A stretch of 64,000 nucleotides of DNA, taken from Phycomyces blakesleeanus NRRL 1555(-) (taxonomy: Eukaryota > Mucoromycota > Mucoromycetes > Mucorales > Phycomycetaceae). Position 1 is the first letter of the stretch, and each line of letters opens with the position of its first letter. The translations under genes were made by a program, and so were the position numbers. Shown in pieces: positions 33,514-44,932 of this stretch. A model generated the notes under the pieces. It saw only the letters and a program-made list of their open reading frames with translations, did no database searches and had not been told where the DNA came from. Location of the stretch: positions 248,001-312,000 of the forward strand of contig NW_017265142.1 of assembly GCF_001638985.1 (NCBI RefSeq), in the 5' to 3' direction.

Positions 33514-33968
33514 ATGGATTTGGATCAAGGTAAAAAGAGTCATTGGTTGGGATAAGGTTCTTATTGTCTTCTAAAGCTTTCAAAAATCAGGACAAAGAAA
33601 ACAAGGGTCTTATTGACCTGGAGGGCTTATCGAGTGTTCTAAAACAGACAGGACACTCGAATGAATCTACAGTCGATTTGTTGGCTTTGGTGGACCGCAT
33701 TAAACAAAGGACTGTAACATTAGATCATGTTCGACGGATCATAGCGTATTTGGATGCGTCTGAAGATACCAGAAATGCATTTCACCTTCTCGCTGGATCA
33801 GAAAAACACGGTATTACGCGCACTGCCCTCAAGGAAGCATGCGAAAAACATGATATTGATCTGAGACAAATGAACCGAATGATGGACGAGGCTGATAAAA
33901 ACCAAGATGGACTTATTGATTTTGAAGAATTCGAAGCTGTCTTTGACAAGGCGGGGGTGAGTGGATAA
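33514..33968 (+). CDS. EF-hand calcium-binding protein (calmodulin/centrin-like, short)
   Basis: A 16-base first exon (33514-33529, MDLDQ) and exon 33577-33968 join in phase to 135 residues. The last EF-hand loop, DKNQDGLIDFEE, has all ligands (Asp1, Asn3, Asp5, Gly6, Asp9, Glu12). The first, DKENKGLIDLEG, lacks the final Glu and probably binds poorly. The middle helices pair as in a two-lobed EF protein. The architecture resembles a shortened calmodulin or the EF part of a mitochondrial carrier, but no carrier repeat follows. It could be a regulatory light-chain-like protein. The partner is unknown. Confidence 0.85.
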
Positions 33969-34335
33969 TCATGACCAACGTGCAACTTTAAATGTTTATG
34001 AAACATGCAATCATAATTTACTTCCACATTCTCGAGTTGATATACTTATATGATGAATATATGCTATATATTTACGTGTGTTTACCATGCTTATTGAAAT
34101 ATTGGAGTTTGTATATGTATTTTATATATTATAAAACTAAAGATCATTCCACAGATAATTATATAGCTATATATATAAATAATTCTAAGATCATAATAAA
34201 TATACTTGTGTGTATGTGTGTGAGTTTATACATTGCTGTTTTTATTAATGGGTTAATGTAATTGAATAATATGAACATAAATGCAGTAATAGTAAAAATT
34301 TGCATTACAAGGTCTAAGGAAGATGAATTAATGAA
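33969..34335. other. Convergent 3' flanks, very AT-rich
   Basis: 367 bases between the EF-hand gene (+) and the glycosyltransferase-like gene (-). Nothing coding is seen. Confidence 0.5.
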
Positions 34336-37079
34336 TTATGGCGACAATGATACAGATGGCGTGGATGTAGCTCTTTTTGTAGTCTTTGGCTTCTTCCGAT
34401 AAATAGATACTGGAACAATTGGAGTAGGACCCCCAGGAAAAGGACACAGGATATCTTGGGTGTCATATGAAAGAGGATCTCGAGGGCAGGCAGATATTGA
34501 CTTGTGCCACTCTGCAGCAATATGGTCCATCTCTTCGTGCGACATCAATTTACCCCAGAGCGTGAGTGTAGGCAAAGAGTCATAGATTGGCAACCTGTGG
34601 TTAGGTAGCTGCTCCAAAAGAGTGTCGTTTATCATAAGAGATACTTGGAATGAATCAAGCTTGGACTTGCTGTTGACTGTTTTTATGTGGGTACCAATTT
34701 CAAGATGATTGGTTGAAAACGATTCAAAATCTTTGTAGTTCGGATATAGCATTACATATGCACGCAAATAAGCCAGCTCAATGTAATACTTTTTCCATGA
34801 TTTAGACCAATGTTCGGAGCGGCAGTTGGGCACAGTAATGTTGTATTGACTGACAGGGAGAGCGAGATCTTCGAGTCTGCCAGTCAAATAACTGTGAAAT
34901 TCACGCCAATGCTCAGGGAAATAAACAGCACCCCAACTACAGGGTACCTGGCTTAGGTATGGAATGTTGGCAGGATAACCGGCAATAGCTTCCTGGAGAT
35001 GGAACGGACGTCGTCCCTCGGGTAGAAGTTCGAGGGTTGTGGGAGAATAAAGACTGATTCCGTACAAGTGAGGGCTAGATTGTTCATAACGATACTTGAG
35101 AATAGTATATTTAGCCCAGCAATAGAATAGAGGAGAGACTTCAATATCGTCCTCGAGCAAGACGGCATAATTGTGGTTGTTATTTGGGTACCAAGATTCG
35201 ACGATAGCGGGCATAAGTCCGCCTTTCTGGATGCGATGGCGCAAAGTCTTGGATCCCTGTCTCCAAGTATAATCATTGACAAGCTCATGAGTTGTTTCAT
35301 CTGCTGTTTGTTCCATGTGTATAACCAGGCCGACTTGGTCTCCGAGATAATTGGCGTCATTTGCGGATTCAAGAAGACGGTGCAGTGATTGAGAACGTCT
35401 GTCGGTGATGATGATAATATCCATCTGAATTTTATGCCATTCTGAAAAAATAAATAAGAAATAAATTATTAATAAGTTCGCCATCTAGTTCGCTAATATT
35501 TACGTTGTAAGGCTTCGAGCGAAAGGTCAGCGATCCAGAGAGCATGCTCAATCTCAAGCGAAGGAAGGCTAATGACGGTGGTCTTATCTACACGTTCGAG
35601 AATCTGAAGGTTCTCGTCAAAAATTGTATCTCTCACATGTAGCACTACTCGCGGACGAAGCAAAGACATATAGCGAGCCAATCGGGTGGTGAGATCAATC
35701 GACAGCCTATCCGTGTGATCGACATTAAGATCGTGGACAGTCGCGGAACACCCGTCTTTGGCAAGTGTTTCAGCGAGTGTTTCGCCTGATAACTGGCCTG
35801 CTTTGCCGGTTACAGCAACATGGACCACGTCAGGGAAGCGGCAGATTAAAGGTTGAAGGGCTGCGGCTTGAATGGGACCGTCGACTAAGAATAGAACTGT
35901 TTGCTGGGTATATTGATCGAGCAGATGCATACGCTGACCAAGCGATTTTCTCCACAGATTTTCCGACTCAAACTCTGTCAGGATGTGCTCGCATGTCTGG
36001 GAGTTATCTGATGTATGGTAAGGATCTGGTAAAACAATTGATGGAATGGCAGCACTGTGCAAAAGAGATTGACTGATGTGGTAATCGAGAGGGAATCCAA
36101 GTGTGTCTGGATGAACGGAAGCAGCAAGGGCAGGAATCCAGGAGTGACGTAAAAGCCATGAGCCGTGAATCATGTCTACTGCCTGAGTACGATCGAGCGA
36201 TCGTGCCTGGTCAGGAACACAGGACAAGGAAGAAGAACGATCTTTATGTACAGGCAAAAGACTTCCCTGGGTGCCGACCAAAGCATTCTGGTAAATATCT
36301 GTCTGGAGGACATTGTATACCCATGCTAGAGCACGTGTGTCGAGTGTGGCATCTTGCTGGACTACCCATGTGTAGTCGGTTTTGATATCGGATAAAACAC
36401 TCAACCAAGGGGTGTGTCCAGCACTACCGGGTGGAAAGCTTGTAGAGGGATCTACAGAAAAAACCATGATGGACACACCAGAAGAGTAATTATCGACCTC
36501 GTTTTGAACAGCTGGTACGATTGATGATGGTGCGGTAATCCAGATGTGGTCTACATGAACTGTCTGAGCAAGAATGGAGTTGATTTGGGATGTAAGAGAA
36601 TTTGTTGAATTGATCGTAAGTACGGCAGTGATTGATGCTGGTGTAGGCGTAACCTGGGCAGTTAGAGTTAGTAATGCTGGTGCGCTGTGGCCTTGGACAG
36701 AGAATGTTTGTAGAGCTTGTAAAAAGGGAAGCTGTGTTCCATTTTCGGTTGCACTTTTCCCATTAGGATCTACGAGAATGATCAGAATGAGATTATTAAT
36801 AAGATTGCTGGTGTTACCTTGTAGATGAGGTGATCGCCATGATCCATCGATTTCTTGTATTGTGCTCGCTAAAGGATTTATTGCCTGGCTTTGCTTATTT
36901 GTATTAAACAATACAAAGGATGTCCATAGTAAGAAAAATATTAATCCTAGAACTGCAGCCACATATCGAGGGAAGCGTTTGTAGGTACAGATGGCAGGAA
37001 TCCATGCAAAGTATTGTGGAGGATGGAGATGTTCATGTAGTGGAGAAGTTGGAGGGGGTGATTCACTTCTGAAATTCAT
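34336..37079 (-). CDS. Type II membrane protein with two glycosyltransferase-like (GT-A) domains
   Basis: Two large exons (35504-37079 and 34336-35441) join in phase (CAA codon split 1/2) to 893 residues. A Pro-rich cytosolic tail is followed by one membrane anchor (about 38-60, VLGLIFFLLWTSFVLF), so the bulk is luminal, probably Golgi. An N-terminal unit (about 150-300) has SILAQTVHVDHIWITAPSS and TWVVQQDATLD, the layout of a GT2-type fold. A C-terminal unit starts MDIIIITDRRSQSLHRLL and contains AVLLEDDIEVSP, an acidic D-D motif like the metal-binding DxD of GT-A enzymes, then SWGAVYFPEHW. The donor and acceptor are unknown. N-glycosylation sequons are plentiful. Confidence 0.75.
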
Positions 37080-37235
37080 GTTTAGTAAACGCGAATAAGA
37101 AAGAAGATGTTTAGTTCGAGCTTTTAACCTTTATTTAATTTTTTTTATGTTGCCGTTGAGCATAAAAAATAATAATAGCCTAGTATAGCTATACGAGTGT
37201 ATCTCTGTTAACATTGTGGGTTGGGTTTGTATTGG

Positions 37236-37493
37236 ATGTCCGTGTGGGATGCTTCCAACAAGAATATTGCAATTTCCAGGGCACAGCTTAATCAGGTAAA
37301 AACAAGAAAAAAGTTTTGGCAGGACGGTTGTCGTGTTACCAGGATTATCCGATGCTTAAAAAGGTGCGAGAGAAACTAAATATAGAAATAGATCTGATTA
37401 ATGGAAAGTTACCTGGGTAAAGCCTCTTTTTCTTTCTTTCTTTCTTTTAGGCATTATGCAAAGTCTATCGTACATTTATACGTGAATTTCTAA
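37236..37493 (+). CDS. Possible small spliced gene, unknown
   Basis: ATG 37236 begins MSVWDASNKNIAISRAQ. A GTAAAA donor at 37296 and a CCAG acceptor give a 47-base intron. Exon 2 (37343-37416) adds DYPMLKKVREKLNIEID and NGKLPG. Either it stops at 37420, or it is spliced at GTAAAG to an exon after a strong polypyrimidine acceptor (37450), adding 14 residues, 58 in all. That third exon also reads well in another frame (ALCKVYRTFIREFLRARE), which is LYR-protein-like, so the true structure is unsettled. The gene would share a 156-base promoter with the divergent glycosyltransferase gene. No family is recognised. Confidence 0.35.
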
Positions 37494-38966
37494 GGGCAAG
37501 AGAATGAAGTATGAAGTACTATATTGAATTACTCAAGCCATTCCTTAAAACAAGTAACAGATCTTTGTCTGTTTTGCAATTTGTAGGCTATAAAACTGTT
37601 TCACACAGCCTAAACTTATATATATATAATGAAACTCCTTTTAATGTATAACAACTCGCAGTGTTGTGTGCACAAAGCATTGCTATCAAGTCTGGTTTAC
37701 CTTTCTTTACCTTCTTTTGTTCTTACTTTAGCTAATTATATGATCAATAGTATCTAACTATTACGCGAGAGAAAACCTTAAATTAAAGACTTCAAAACGT
37801 AATGCCGTGGTTTTATATTACAATGCAACGACTCCAAATAATATGTAGTAACAGTTTAAAAAGGTGTTCACCAAAGCTACTATCCAGCCTTGATAAACTC
37901 AAGATTATATACATATATAACGTTTAATTCTTAGAAGAATCTATGAATTTAATATTTTGGTACTTGAAGAGTTTCTTATCACTATTTTGAAACACATACA
38001 CATACACACTAGATCTTCAGCCTCCTGACATAAAAAAAAAGCTTTGATATGATAAAAATCACATAATAATCTAAACTTTCTATAAGAATTTTCTTATATA
38101 TAAAAAAATCTATTAAAAAACTTTGGGTGGCTAAAAAAAATATATAAAAAAAAGCGAGTATTTCTACTTGGCTTCTTGTTTTATCTTGTGAGTTTGACAG
38201 GACGCTCCCAACCAATATTTAATGGAAATTCGGCTTATTATATTCCGGGTTTAATTTTACTTTGCATTTACAATTACTTTAGTAATATGGTAATGATATT
38301 ACACCCAATAAATAGTAAACAAAAGAGATTCATGGCTTAACAATATTTTTATATTTCCAAAGGAAACTGATTTATAGCCAATCAAAACCCGATATTACCT
38401 CTATATATCATTGATTTTGTAACCCATTCAATATAAAATAGACTTATTAGATTGATATCTAATAAAGCACAAACGTTTAGTCTAGATTTCTTACAGTCCC
38501 ACTACCCGGAAAGGGAGTCCATGATCCAAAACGCTCCTTAATAAACATAATAAGAAAAATACAAAATAGGTAGAATACTCGAGCACATGTATATATTCTC
38601 TAATAACGTACAAAAGTAGTCAAGGATTAAAAACTTTATATGAATAAAGATTGTCATATCAACTGTGCCTCATTTTGAAGGGCAAGACAGACAAAAGAAA
38701 ATCAGGTTACACTGAATCCGCTTATGTGGCAGCCTGAGCCATTGGATAATAATGTAGTTGATTTCCCATTCTGTGTACGCTAAATCAATCGTAGCCACTT
38801 TTAGAATCAAAACATGTGTAAATTTTGAGGGATTTACACAGTGTATATTGGGAATAAATAGTTTCATTCGACTTGTAAAGATATAAAATATGTGTTTTTA
38901 TAGTGTACTTTGAAAAAACTAACTTCTAAGTAGCATTATACATGTGTTTACAGAATTGTAAATTCA
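37494..38966. other. AT-rich spacer, no gene seen
   Basis: 1.5 kb with no supported exon; scattered short ORFs only. Confidence 0.4.
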
Positions 38967-39622
38967 TCATTGTGTTTTGATATGTTCCGTAATAGCTTTT
39001 ACAACCAGATTGTGATCATCCTACAAATATTTTTTGCCTTGGATAAGCTTTACGCTATCAAGAATTCGTTGCTATGTTACCTGTTGTGCAAGCCCAGATA
39101 CAGTGATAGTTCCAACCACACCAACGTTTTTGATGATTAACGGAAATGAACCACCATGGCAGGCGTACTCAGTTTCGCTCACCTATATACAATAGATTCA
39201 GAATTGATATCTTGCCAAATATCTATTTAACTCACATAATACTTTTGCCCAAAAGAGACACCTTGGCTAGCACAATATTGTCCCATATAGAAACTCGAGT
39301 GGCGGAAACGCAATACAGTGTTGCTGAGCACAAAGGCCTGTCAAAAACTACCCCATGTCTTTATCGTTTCATTATCACGCGCCTACCTTTTGCGTTGGAT
39401 CCATTGGGAATTATCTGGACTAGTACCATCCATAGCATAGCGGAAGAGCTGGTTACCAGCAAGTGTAATATCAATTGTAATAGGACGTGTGAAATTGGTC
39501 TTTGCAATATCGATGATCCCCAAACCAAGCTTAAGAGCGTCTTCGCTTGTGAACCTTGTAAATTGACATTTGGCTTCCTCTTCCAAAAGTCCGGGCAACA
39601 ATGCTTTTGATTCTAGACTCAT
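38967..39622 (-). CDS. UPF0303/HbpS-like protein (YBR137W family)
   Basis: Four exons (39387-39622, 39236-39323, 39081-39182, 38967-39020) join in phase to 159 residues. Features are an N-terminal helix with [22 protein letters not shown], strand [14 protein letters not shown], the family motif [22 protein letters not shown], and a closing [17 protein letters not shown]. These match the UPF0303 group (yeast YBR137W, bacterial YhbW/HbpS-like). The fold resembles heme-degrading/GlcG proteins; the yeast member associates with Get4/Get5 of tail-anchored protein targeting. Exon 2's acceptor was set at CTCAG (39324) because nearer AGs break the frame. Function is unknown in detail. Confidence 0.88.
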
Positions 39623-41555
39623 TTTTTATTATTAAAATTTATCGTTAACAGTGAACGGAGGAAATATAGTTATGAGGGTAGGGGAGTATGGATAGCGGAA
39701 AAGCAGATCTTCTGTTCAGCAATATTCAATCGTCTTAATGCTCCAGTCGATCTTCGCGTGATGACGTCACTTCCGTGCTCTTTTTCTGAGCTTTCCCTCC
39801 AAGATTGGAGTCGACTGGCCTATAAGAGATATTGATCATTTAATCCCGTCTTTTTCATCTCTTACGGGAAAAGAAAGGTATCAATAACCCGCCTAAATTG
39901 TTTTTAAAAGCCAGTTATTTAAGTGATGATAAAGAGGCTAAACGGTGTTTACAGTTGGCATAGAGTTCTGGTTAATAAGCTATATATTCAAAGCTTTAAC
40001 GGAGGCTTATATATAACCTAGTAAGAATACGTACCCAAAAGGCACTTGAAATGAAATGCTATATACTGTACACTTTTAAAAGACTGTAAGGAATTTCATC
40101 AAGATTTTTATATATGTAAAAAACAAAGCTTAGTTGATTAAAATATTTGGATATTATTGCTTACAAACATCTAAATTATTTTTCTTCCAATTAATTTTAC
40201 AGAACTTTCTCTAGATACTTTTGGCTAGTATTCCTAAGAGTATTTAGGCACATAAGATTAAGAAATTCGTATAGCTTCGAGCTGACATAAGTTAATATAT
40301 ATATATATATATTAATATAGAATTTCTAAAATATCATACCACAAACTGCTTTGGAATTTGGTACGTCTTTCATGTACAGTAAAGTTTTGTATTCTGTAAT
40401 CCAAAAGTTTCTTTAATCAACATTAAACATTCCTTTTTCTACAGGGCCTTCCAATGATTCTTGCAATCTTGGGGTTACTTGAATATATTTATTTGATTAT
40501 CAAATTAATCAAATAGTTGGATACTCTATAAGCAGAAATATAACCCAAGCCATTAAATAATTTCCCTTATTCTGTACACCTTTAACAGTAATTGTTTTTT
40601 GATCTTTACTAAACCCAACAAGAGTATTTAGCTTCAAGTCTTATGATTGATACAGACTTTTATTCCTCGCTTAAAAAGAAATAGTGAGGCTGTAAAAAAT
40701 CTATTTTTGCGGCCTAGATGTTATACAAAAGAATACCAAGAATTTATAATATTTATCTAACAATTAGAAAAGGAGATGATCCAAAATTCATCTTTATACG
40801 GAAGTTTCGAAGTGATTGGCTGGTCAATTGTTACAATTAACTATTTCTGGCTCTGCGATCGGTATAAAATGTCAAAGAAATTCCTTTTTGTGAGCGAGAC
40901 AACCTCGAGATCAAACACAATATATATATTAGAATAAAACAACTTGCTTCCTGGGTGGCTAAATCTTCTAGAAAACTGTGGTCCACAAACAACGCGAAAA
41001 AAAGGTAACTAATTAGAACGTCAATGAAACCTCGGAATAATAGATGCTTCTCATCCTATTGATTTCTTTTGAGTAGATGGTCATGAGTTTGTCGATTGTT
41101 TTTTCTTTATAGATATCTTGGATGTTGCATGCCTTATTTTATTTATTTATTTTACGTTATATAGATTTTTAAGGTATATGATAGACGTCACTATTATTTT
41201 TGTGTCAATGAAAACTAGATACAGATACAATTAAGATTCTTACATAGAAACAACAATGATGCTTGGCAAAAACTCTATGTTGGACCTGTGACATTTAGTC
41301 TCTAGCTTAAAAATAAAGATGACACCAAGGGTGTAAAATGATATCCCTGCTTTTATTTTTCTGTTTAGAAAATAGATTTAGAGCTATCTTGTCCCACAAT
41401 TAAACATATTGACAAATATGCAAAAATACTATTTCTTGAATTCCAAGGTAATTTATAGCTATTTATGCTTCTATGTTTATCAAATACAAGAGAGTATTTC
41501 ATGACTCTTATTGATCAATTGTTTGTTTTTTTACTTCAAATAAGTATCCATGATA
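39623..41555. other. Gene desert, AT-rich
   Basis: Apart from the promoter of the UPF0303 gene (first about 250 bases), I see no coding exon on either strand. Confidence 0.45.
39762..39769. promoter_or_regulatory. CRE/ATF site TGACGTCA upstream of the UPF0303 gene
   Basis: The perfect 8-base palindrome TGACGTCA lies 140 bases before the start codon in a GC-richer patch. It is the consensus for bZIP factors of the ATF/CREB (Atf1/Sko1) type, often linked to stress response in fungi. Binding is inferred. Confidence 0.5.
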
Positions 41556-41730
41556 TTAAATCACACTAGTGAAACAGAATGACGATTTTGCCTGTAAAAA
41601 AAAGATAGACTTGTATGATCCCTAACTATAGTACTTACATGAGGCTCAGCATTTTGTTCTTCTTCAATGGTTCCACACCTTTTCTCTTCTTCTTTGGTTT
41701 GTAATCGTACAAGAATGATATAATAGATAA
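41556..41730 (-). pseudogene. Orphan last exons of a membrane transporter
   Basis: Two exons (41639-41730 and 41556-41591) are joined by a clean GTAAGT...TTTTTTACAG intron in phase. They encode the end of a helix, IYYIILVRLQTKEEEKR, a charged segment and a short tail ending in FCFTSVI. 'xxYYIxLVRxQxKxEE' closes the last helix in many fungal MFS permeases (allantoate/sugar type). The acceptor of the first exon (CTTCCAAG) is good too, yet no coding exon is visible upstream (41760-42740 minus strand). The gene body seems lost, leaving intact 3' exons. The family is likely; the exact one is unknown. Confidence 0.45.
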
Positions 41731-42813
41731 CTTGGAAGAAAGAAAGAGTTTAATTCCTTAATAGCTGTTCCCAAAGTGATATTTATCCATTGATTTTCCA
41801 AAAATTATTTGTGTATTGGTTATCTCTAGTAAAAATAGTCCAGAAAATATAGTTTAGGCTATAGTTAAAGCATACATTTATGGGGTAAGTATATACGCCA
41901 ATAAATGGTAAAGAATGTCTCGTCTAATCTTGGCCATTATCGATTACAGCTTCCTAATATTATTCAATGATCCCATTTCTATGAGTATCCGTAATGGTAA
42001 GACAATATATGGCTACTGGCTAAAAAAAAATATTTCAATTGGGGTTCGAAAAGGAGGATATATCTAAATAACCAGGCTTTTAACCGTAGCTCTCTGCAAG
42101 ACATTGAACCTATGATACTTTATAGCTCCATTTTCATTAGATATTATTTCACTTTGGTTACACTTAAAGTTTGACCACTTTCAAAAGGTCTTTTTATTAC
42201 AAGATACTTTATATAGATATATATCAAGCGTCTTTATTCTCATATAAAAAAAGCCAAATTTCCCAATATCTTTAGAGTGATACAAAGACCAAATTTTGTT
42301 TTGGTACAAGGTGTATATAAATTGACAACTACAAACTATTATAAACCTTAAATTAATTTAATATTTTCTTGAAACGACTTTTGTATAAAAAAGAAGAAGC
42401 TGAAATGTAGCTATATACAAGAGAATTTGCTATATCTTTATATGAAGGGATCTATTGTAAGAAAAGATCCTTTTTCATCTTTCTTATTGTCCGTTTTGCC
42501 TATTGTGCTGATCTGTTTAGTAGAACAATATATGATACAATGTCATTTATAATTTTATTCATATGCTTGTGTAGGTTCATTATATTTACAGCACCCTAAA
42601 GAAAATTCTGATGACTTCACCATAGCTCTCATAAAGAACCGCTTGAATTGCTTATATTATAATGCACGCAGTTGTTTTGTGTAGCTAAATTATGAAGTTG
42701 TCAGCTCCTTATTAAAATTTCTCTCGAGACTATATATATGTATGTATATATTTAAAAGAAAATACATTTATACTCACATAAACACCATCTATTATCTACT
42801 TATCTTTAATTCT
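41731..42813. other. AT-rich DNA before the F-box gene
   Basis: No exon supported. The last 100 bases are the F-box gene promoter with TA runs. Confidence 0.45.
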
Positions 42814-44712
42814 ATGAGTTACAAAATACTGCCATATGAGATTATTTCTCTCATAGCTAGTCATATATCGACAAGAGATAAACTCGCCTGTACCAGAGTG
42901 TGCAAAGCTTGGCATTTTCCATTTATGAAAATCATGTTGTTCAGAGTCAGAATAAAAGAAGGCCGCCCATTGAATGCTTTTATTCGATTCATTACATCCT
43001 CCCCAGAAAATATAACCCAGTATTGTCCTCTCGTAAAGATTATACACCTAAGGATTCAACACGACCCTCAACCGAAACTAATTCGATGGCTACAAAAACA
43101 CTTTCAATCGATAGAAAAATTAGACATTGACGGTGGGAGCTTAAGCTCAACCTGCTTTGGCAACAATACTTACTGGAAGTTCTGGAAATCCATGACACAC
43201 CTAAGGCTAAGTTTGAATGGATATAATATATACAAGAATGATTTTATAGCGGGCCTAAGTTGTATTCCTGCTCTCATACATTTGGGCCTTTCTCAGGGCG
43301 GATCAAAAGAAAAATTCATTTGTGACCTTGACGACTTGGAAGCCATCCACTCCCGGTTGCCTGTACTTGAAGAGCTAGTCATGTGCCATGCGTTTAAAAG
43401 TCTTTCTAAAGAAGATTTACCAAAAGTGGAAAGTACACCCAAGGCTTACCGGATGAGAGCCGTAAGATTTGAAGTGAGCATGGTAGATCTTGGATGGTTG
43501 TATTATTGGGGCTGTAAATATCCAAATCTGGCTATCATTGATTGCATTGCTGGATTCGATCAAGACAAATTTGACAGATATCGCGACCTAGGAATAGAGT
43601 CAAGGCCTTATGTAAAGCACATATTTAAATGTCTTTATTTAGCCAAGCTTAGAGCTGATATCGAGAGACCTCAATTTCAAACCGCCTTTATAAACTTCAT
43701 TTCAAAAACGCGCGCCAAAATCTCCCAGTTTGTTTACGCTCCAAATCATTCCGAAAAGGGCACATTGACTAATCTTTCGATTGTCGAGAATGACACGCAA
43801 GTCTTTAAGAACGTCTCTGAGTTTTTTCTTTATCTTCGGAAAGATACGAAGTTACCGGCAGCTTTCTTGGGCGGACTCAGCTACCTTTCTAAGCTAAAAA
43901 AACTGACAATAGAGAGCCAACAAGGATTGATTCCTTTGCATGTTGTCCTAGATCATTGCCCAACTCTGAAAAATCTCATCATTCAGGGAGGAACCATTAC
44001 TTATTCAAAGTCTGATGAATCCTCTTGGAAGCCTCATTATCTAGAAAAATTTGAGATATCCTATGGTACTATACAATCTCAAGCTTTGTTTTATCTCTCT
44101 ACCCGCTGCCGACAGCTTTTCCAAGTACGATTGATGTATGCCAAAGTCCAAGCTCCACTGAAATCTAGTGAAAGAGAGATAAATATAAACATGGAGCACT
44201 CTCGGCTGAAAGAGCTGCTATTCCATCAAGTAACCTTTGAAAGGTTAAATAGAAAAGACGAGTCTACAAAGGAAAATGTGTTTTACGTGGTTGTCAGTCA
44301 AGACAATAGAGCAGAAACTTTGAATAAAACGCAACATGACAGCACGATTTCGGTTAAGGACTGGTCGGTATCCACTGGAAGCAAGAAAAATGAGAAACAA
44401 ATGACTGACGATATATGGCTCTATTTTAATGTCAAGAAACTTGCAGCAACCACAGAAGGAGGGTCAAGATTTTTAAAGGATGACGAAAAGGAAAAAATTA
44501 CCTCATATTTCAAAGCCTTTAGATTTAATCAGGGCCGTGCCGCAGATATTGAAAGTACCGACAGATCTTCTTACGCAAAAGAGGAACGTGAGATTAGAGA
44601 TACCACTTTTCCCAGAAGTTATGTAAGATGGAAATGCGCTCATATTGACCGCCTCTATAACGGAATTGAGAGGGATGCGCGTTATCCAAAATATAAAGAG
44701 ATATCCTTGTGA
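42814..44712 (+). CDS. F-box protein with leucine-rich-repeat-like C-terminus
   Basis: A single uninterrupted frame of 632 residues. The start was set at Met 42814 (MSYKILPYEIISLIAS) because it directly precedes the F-box; an in-frame upstream ATG at 42742 adds only Ile/Tyr-rich noise. The F-box spans about residues 4-45 (LPYEIISLIASHISTRDKL...CRVCKAW-type spacing). The rest has irregular leucine-rich segments (IEKLDIDGG, LIHLGLSQGG, LEELVMCHAF, KLKKLTIES, LKNLIIQGG). In SCF complexes the F-box binds Skp1 and the repeats pick a substrate. Being intron-less and flanked by deserts, it resembles members of the large, fast-evolving F-box families of Mucoromycota. Confidence 0.85.
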   Translation: MSYKILPYEIISLIASHISTRDKLACTRVCKAWHFPFMKIMLFRVRIKEGRPLNAFIRFITSSPENITQYCPLVKIIHLRIQHDPQPKLIRWLQKHFQSIEKLDIDGGSLSSTCFGNNTYWKFWKSMTHLRLSLNGYNIYKNDFIAGLSCIPALIHLGLSQGGSKEKFICDLDDLEAIHSRLPVLEELVMCHAFKSLSKEDLPKVESTPKAYRMRAVRFEVSMVDLGWLYYWGCKYPNLAIIDCIAGFDQDKFDRYRDLGIESRPYVKHIFKCLYLAKLRADIERPQFQTAFINFISKTRAKISQFVYAPNHSEKGTLTNLSIVENDTQVFKNVSEFFLYLRKDTKLPAAFLGGLSYLSKLKKLTIESQQGLIPLHVVLDHCPTLKNLIIQGGTITYSKSDESSWKPHYLEKFEISYGTIQSQALFYLSTRCRQLFQVRLMYAKVQAPLKSSEREININMEHSRLKELLFHQVTFERLNRKDESTKENVFYVVVSQDNRAETLNKTQHDSTISVKDWSVSTGSKKNEKQMTDDIWLYFNVKKLAATTEGGSRFLKDDEKEKITSYFKAFRFNQGRAADIESTDRSSYAKEEREIRDTTFPRSYVRWKCAHIDRLYNGIERDARYPKYKEISL

Positions 44713-44932
44713 AGTTCAAAAATCATATTAAGCATTTTCATACGTATAGATATTTTCAATGTAATGTATTTTTAATGATAATAAGTTTGTGCTTTAAGAA
44801 GCTTGCTACAATAGCTATGTGAATGATTTGGCTTGTGCCATTTTGTCGAATTGACTTGAATGATAGTAGTTCTTTGATTTAATTATGGCATAGATTTAGA
44901 AAGAAAGAGAGAAAGAAGAAAAGAATAGGAAT
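44713..44932. other. Convergent 3' flanks
   Basis: 220 bases between the F-box gene and the SMR gene. Nothing seen. Confidence 0.4.

Noticed and set aside
33992..34261. 89-codon plus-strand ORF after the EF-hand gene
   Set aside because: Same AT-rich noise composition; sits in the 3' flank.
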